DNA of 8,202 nucleotides from Bacteroidia bacterium. GTDB taxonomy: Bacteria > Bacteroidota > Bacteroidia > NS11-12g > UBA955. Every line of letters starts with the position of its first letter. Position 1 is the first letter of the stretch. A model generated the notes under the pieces. The model was not told the DNA's origin. It did not search any database and saw only the letters and a list, made by a program, of their open reading frames with translations. The position numbers and the translations under genes were made by a program. Of this stretch, positions 6,676-8,202 are shown in pieces. Location of the stretch: assembly GCA_014376345.1 (NCBI GenBank), contig JACMRS010000205.1, positions 1-8,202 on the forward strand, written 5' to 3'.

Positions 6676-7239
6676 ATGAGCATTAAAAACCATTTTACAG
6701 AGGCCCACGATGTTTTGTCACGCTTTATTGCAGATGACAGAAATTTTGAATTAATAGCATCTGCAGGCGATGCTATGACAGAAAGTATTCGAAACGGTGG
6801 CAAAATTATCAGTTGTGGCAATGGCGGTAGTTTGTGTGATGCAATGCATTTTGCTGAAGAACTTACCGGTCGCTACCGCAATGACAGAAAAGCTTTGCCG
6901 GCAATCTCTATTTCAGATCCTACACACATGTCTTGCGTGGGTAACGATTACGGGTATGCGTATGTTTTTTCAAGATATGTTGAAGCTCTGGGAAACAAAG
7001 GCGATGTTCTTCTTGCAATCAGCACAAGCGGCAATTCTGAGAATGTCATCAATGCAATTAATGCAGCGAAAAGCAAAGGAATGAAAGTAATTGCACTTAC
7101 AGGAAAAGACGGCGGAAAAATAGCCTCACTTTGCGATATTGAACTGCGGGCACCTTTTAGTGATTATGCAGACAGAGCGCAGGAAATTCACATTAAAATA
7201 ATTCACTCACTTATAGATTACATCGAACAAACAATTTAA
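6676..7239 (+). CDS. gmhA: Phosphoheptose isomerase GmhA (sedoheptulose 7-phosphate isomerase)
   Basis: The protein has 187 residues, close to the ~192 of E. coli GmhA, and is strongly similar along its whole length. SIS-domain signatures: SCGNGGS (46-52), DAMHFAEELTGRY (55-67), CVGNDYG (87-93), STSGNS (116-121), LTGKDGG (141-147) and QEIHIK (169-174). The catalytic Glu65 and His180 of the E. coli enzyme correspond to Glu62 and His177. It is a cytoplasmic enzyme, usually a homotetramer, converting sedoheptulose 7-phosphate to D-glycero-D-manno-heptose 7-phosphate, the first step towards ADP- or GDP-heptose used in lipopolysaccharide core or other surface glycans. It starts 2 bases after the dsbD stop, so it is almost certainly co-transcribed; no functional link to DsbD is evident. 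None of the other heptose genes are in the window. Confidence 0.95.
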   Translation: MSIKNHFTEAHDVLSRFIADDRNFELIASAGDAMTESIRNGGKIISCGNGGSLCDAMHFAEELTGRYRNDRKALPAISISDPTHMSCVGNDYGYAYVFSRYVEALGNKGDVLLAISTSGNSENVINAINAAKSKGMKVIALTGKDGGKIASLCDIELRAPFSDYADRAQEIHIKIIHSLIDYIEQTI

Positions 7240-7274
7240 ACAAAATATATAAACCCTTTTAATTCTATCACCTC

Positions 7275-8202
7275 ATGTTAGTAAAAACCTATGGATCTGC
7301 CGTATACGGCGTGAATGCCTACACTATTACAGTAGAAGTAAATTTAAGTGGAGGCCAGACTGGCTTCTTTCTAGTCGGATTACCCGACAACGCAGTAAAA
7401 GAAAGCTGGATGCGTATTGACACAGCTTTTAAAAACAACGATATCGAATCGCCCCGGCGAAAGATTATTGTGAATATGGCGCCCGCCGATATGAAAAAAG
7501 AAGGCAGCGCTTATGATCTCACAATTGCTACAGCAATACTTGCAGCAAATGGCGAGATAGACAATCCCGAAGAAGTTGGAAAGTATATTATTATGGGAGA
7601 AGTTTCTCTTGATGGAAGCATTTTACCAATAAAAGGTGCTTTACCAATTGCAATTCAGGCTTTAAAAGAAGGTTTTAAAGGATTTATTCTTCCTGCACAA
7701 AATGCAAAGGAAGCTGCTATTGTAAAAGATCTTGAAGTTTACGGAGCAGAAAAAATTACTGACATTCCGGGATTTTTCAATGGTTACCACAAGCTTGAAA
7801 GAGTCATTGCCGACCCAAGAGGTGATTTTGATGACACAAAAAATGATTTTGATGTTGATTTTTCTGATGTTCAAGGTCAGGAAAACATTAAGAGAGCTAT
7901 GGAAATTGCGGCAGCAGGTGGTCATAATATTATTTTAATTGGTCCTCCGGGTGCAGGCAAAACAATGCTTGCCAAAAGACTTCCAACTGTGTTGCCACCG
8001 ATGAATTTGCAGGAGGCACTTGAAACCACCAAGATTCATTCTGTTGCCGGCAAACTGGGTGACAATGCAAGTCTGGTTTCAAAAAGACCATTCAGGTCGC
8101 CGCACCACACTATCAGTGATGTGGCGCTTGTTGGAGGCGGAAATGTACCACAACCCGGAGAAATTTCACTGGCACATAATGGGGTGCTTTTTCTGGATGA
8201 GC
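7275..8202 (+). CDS. comM: ComM/YifB family Mg-chelatase-like AAA+ ATPase, N-terminal part (3' end outside window)
   Basis: The first 309 codons are present; members are usually about 500 residues. The N-terminus MLVKTYGSAVYGVNAY is typical of the family, followed by the ChlI-like (S5/Lon-type fold) domain about 20-145 with VGLPDNAVKES (34-44) and GEVSLDG (108-114). The Mg-chelatase-type AAA+ domain starts near 194 (DVQGQENIKRA), with Walker A GPPGAGKT at 223-230, FRSPHHT at 273-279 and Walker B VLFLDE at 304-309, where the window ends. Despite the name it does not insert magnesium; ComM of Vibrio and Haemophilus is a hexameric branch-migration helicase that aids integration of donor DNA in natural transformation. 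YifB-type copies are widespread, also in species not known to be competent, so competence cannot be concluded here. The 35-base gap after gmhA shows no convincing promoter, which favours read-through from the dsbD cluster. Confidence 0.93.
   Translation, partial: MLVKTYGSAVYGVNAYTITVEVNLSGGQTGFFLVGLPDNAVKESWMRIDTAFKNNDIESPRRKIIVNMAPADMKKEGSAYDLTIATAILAANGEIDNPEEVGKYIIMGEVSLDGSILPIKGALPIAIQALKEGFKGFILPAQNAKEAAIVKDLEVYGAEKITDIPGFFNGYHKLERVIADPRGDFDDTKNDFDVDFSDVQGQENIKRAMEIAAAGGHNIILIGPPGAGKTMLAKRLPTVLPPMNLQEALETTKIHSVAGKLGDNASLVSKRPFRSPHHTISDVALVGGGNVPQPGEISLAHNGVLFLDE

Noticed and set aside
6797..7084. Second open frame of 95 codons on the plus strand
   Set aside because: It is a shifted-frame shadow of gmhA, whose product matches GmhA along its full length.
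7662..7938. Open frames on both strands inside the comM region
   Set aside because: They overlap the ComM/YifB frame, which carries the Walker motifs; neither shows family features.

Overview
The window reads as chromosomal DNA of a Bacteroidota bacterium. The evidence is the AT-rich background, a GEVED/PKD-type giant secreted protein, start sites without Shine-Dalgarno sequences, and promoter boxes of the Bacteroidota type (TTTG, 19 bases, TAnnTTTG). Nothing in the sequence lets me name a genus. Five genes have clear family assignments (two are cut by the window edges) and one small gene is assigned by similarity to its neighbour. I see no rRNA, tRNA, CRISPR array, insertion sequence or phage gene.

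Layout. Positions 1-2272 (minus strand) hold the N-terminal ~757 codons of a very large exported modular protein: signal peptide, GEVED domain, two PKD-like domains, a CUB-like domain, two more PKD-like domains and the beginning of what looks like a second GEVED domain, running off the left edge. It is preceded by a TTTG tetranucleotide repeat. A ~380-base non-coding stretch (2279-2662) follows, with several inverted repeats and a start-less open frame that may be a gene remnant. Positions 2663-3985 (minus) encode a periplasmic or exported peptidoglycan hydrolase: a GH73-type glucosaminidase followed by LysM repeats. A short divergent promoter region (3986-4101) separates it from a plus-strand cluster: a stand-alone DsbD N-terminal-like domain protein (4102-4563), full-length DsbD (4571-6673), GmhA phosphoheptose isomerase (6676-7239) and a ComM/YifB-type AAA+ protein (7275 onward, cut by the right edge).

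How the genes work together. The first two plus-strand genes form a periplasmic thiol-disulfide reducing unit: DsbD carries electrons across the inner membrane, and the small protein is a paralogue of DsbD's own N-terminal domain that could be a second electron acceptor or donor to clients. gmhA (heptose for lipopolysaccharide or other glycans) and comM (branch migration of DNA in transformation) follow at gaps of 2 and 35 bases and are probably co-transcribed, but have no obvious functional tie to DsbD. Most of the window is ordinary core gene content. The points most worth a second look are the duplicated DsbD alpha domain with altered cysteine spacing, the divergent promoters that predict nearly leaderless mRNAs, the simple repeat and GC-rich patch at the start of the giant surface protein gene, and the palindrome-rich intergenic stretch.
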